Part shown: positions 4,746 to 5,295 of the stretch, in pieces | Numbering within the stretch: position 1 is the first letter of the stretch | Layout: each line of letters opens with the position of its first letter | DNA from: Alphaproteobacteria bacterium CG11_big_fil_rev_8_21_14_0_20_44_7 | GTDB taxonomy: Bacteria > Pseudomonadota > Alphaproteobacteria > Rickettsiales > 21-14-0-20-44-7 | Assembly: GCA_002787615.1 (NCBI GenBank) | Contig: PCXJ01000005.1 | Span: 1-5,295, forward strand | Length of the DNA: 5,295 bases | Direction: 5' to 3' | Translations under genes and position numbers: made by a program | The notes under the pieces: generated by a model | What the model saw: the letters and a program-made list of their open reading frames with translations, nothing else | What the model was told of the DNA's origin: nothing | The model's database searches: none

Positions 4746-5295
4746 CTAAAACTTCGCCGGATCGGCAACGATGATTTTACCACCACGAACTTCCATAACC
4801 TCGTAGGCGCGTTCATTCACACCATCAGCTTGCAATCTATATAATCCGTTTATTCCGCTATAACCCATCTTATCCTGCAATGCGCTCGGAGTAAAACCTT
4901 GTCCGGCAACATTGATGGTCAGCTCAACCGCCTCATAGCCCAGAGATGCCACATTATCCGGCTCATATCCATAATAGCTATAGAACTTATCCTCAAAGCT
5001 GTTGCGCCCGCGATATGGCACGCTTACGTAATAAGCATTATCAAGTTCGGGAATTGATAATGTTTTGCGATTATCCCAATATGCCGTACCGAGCAGTTTC
5101 ACATTATCAAGATTCACACCATTCTGGTTTAGCGCGATTGACAGCCTTTCCAGCTTTTCACCACCTTCGGGAATCAAGATTCCGGTTCTGCCATTATGCG
5201 ATAAATTCATCAATTTCTCGGCAACTTTGGCGGCAACCTCTTCATAATTCGCCTTTGAGCTGGAATAATATTCAGTAGCAATAATCTGCGCTGAA
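4746..5295 (-). CDS. LpoA-like penicillin-binding protein activator / LivK-type periplasmic protein, C-terminal part
   Basis: The frame is open to the window edge, so the last 182 residues of a larger protein are visible and its N terminus and any lipoprotein signal are missing. The visible sequence alternates strand and helix as in a type I periplasmic-binding fold. It includes TGILIPEGGEKLERL, LLGTAYWDN, YYVSVPYRGRNSFEDKF, YYGYEPDNVASLGYEAVEL, GINGLYRLQADG and YEVMEVRGGKIIVADPAKF. The end (RxGGxxVxDPAxxF) and the FxxxYYxxYGxxPxxxASLGYEAV block are characteristic of the alphaproteobacterial family annotated as penicillin-binding protein activator. In gammaproteobacteria, LpoA is an outer-membrane lipoprotein that activates PBP1A, but this branch also resembles branched-chain amino acid binding proteins, so the function is less certain. 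A TTG at 5213 is internal, not the start. It converges with the PAS gene. Confidence 0.8.
   Translation of the reverse strand, partial: SAQIIATEYYSSSKANYEEVAAKVAEKLMNLSHNGRTGILIPEGGEKLERLSIALNQNGVNLDNVKLLGTAYWDNRKTLSIPELDNAYYVSVPYRGRNSFEDKFYSYYGYEPDNVASLGYEAVELTINVAGQGFTPSALQDKMGYSGINGLYRLQADGVNERAYEVMEVRGGKIIVADPAKF

Noticed and set aside
5211..5213. TTG at 5213 as the start of a 155-residue minus-strand protein
   Set aside because: The frame is open beyond it to the window edge with sequence consistent with the same fold, so the gene is simply cut by the window.
4946..5278. Plus-strand open frames opposite the LpoA-like gene
   Set aside because: The minus strand carries continuous recognisable LpoA-like sequence to the window edge; the plus frames are shadows.

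Overview
The window looks like ordinary chromosome from an alphaproteobacterium of fairly low GC. The evidence is the gene content: a PhaR-type polyhydroxyalkanoate regulator, an alphaproteobacterial ApaG beginning MYSA, a PAS_5-type PAS protein, an LpoA-like periplasmic protein ending in the alphaproteobacterial style, and a signal-less YkuD enzyme with a GWCDD motif. Lineage below class cannot be fixed from the sequence. There is no transposase, integrase, tRNA, rRNA, CRISPR array or phage gene. I see no clear previously undescribed system; the notable points are local (gene order, small uncharacterised proteins, one promoter).

Layout. (1) Positions 1-831, plus strand: the C-terminal part of phaR, followed after one base by a PagL-like lipid A deacylase/acyloxyacyl hydrolase with a signal peptide. 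(2) Positions 832-873: a short AT-rich gap with an extended -10 promoter, a perfect 11-base palindrome, and apparently a leaderless start for the next gene. (3) Positions 874-2264, plus strand: a tight four-gene run of apaG, a 39-residue basic protein, a 122-residue very basic protein, and an L,D-transpeptidase-family (YkuD) protein. Neighbours overlap by one base or are separated by one base. (4) Positions 2261-3042, minus strand: mrpE and mrpF, subunits of a multisubunit Na+/H+ antiporter, overlapping by one base. They converge on the YkuD gene with shared stop codons and have no mrpG after them. (5) Positions 3071-4697, plus strand: folC, divergent from mrpE with only 28 bases between starts, and a PAS_5-type protein overlapping the folC end by 8 bases. 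(6) Positions 4698-4745: a short gap with a heptanucleotide tandem repeat. (7) Positions 4746-5295, minus strand: the C-terminal part of a periplasmic LpoA-like/LivK-like protein whose start lies outside the window.

Functionally this is a patchwork of housekeeping and envelope genes: storage-polymer regulation, lipid A trimming, ApaG, peptidoglycan-type cross-linking chemistry, cation/proton antiport, folate polyglutamylation, a sensory domain, and a probable peptidoglycan-synthase activator. Coding density is very high. The longest non-coding gap is about 48 bases, so no stretch over 300 bases lacks a gene. Gene functions are by recognition of motifs from memory; no database search was run.
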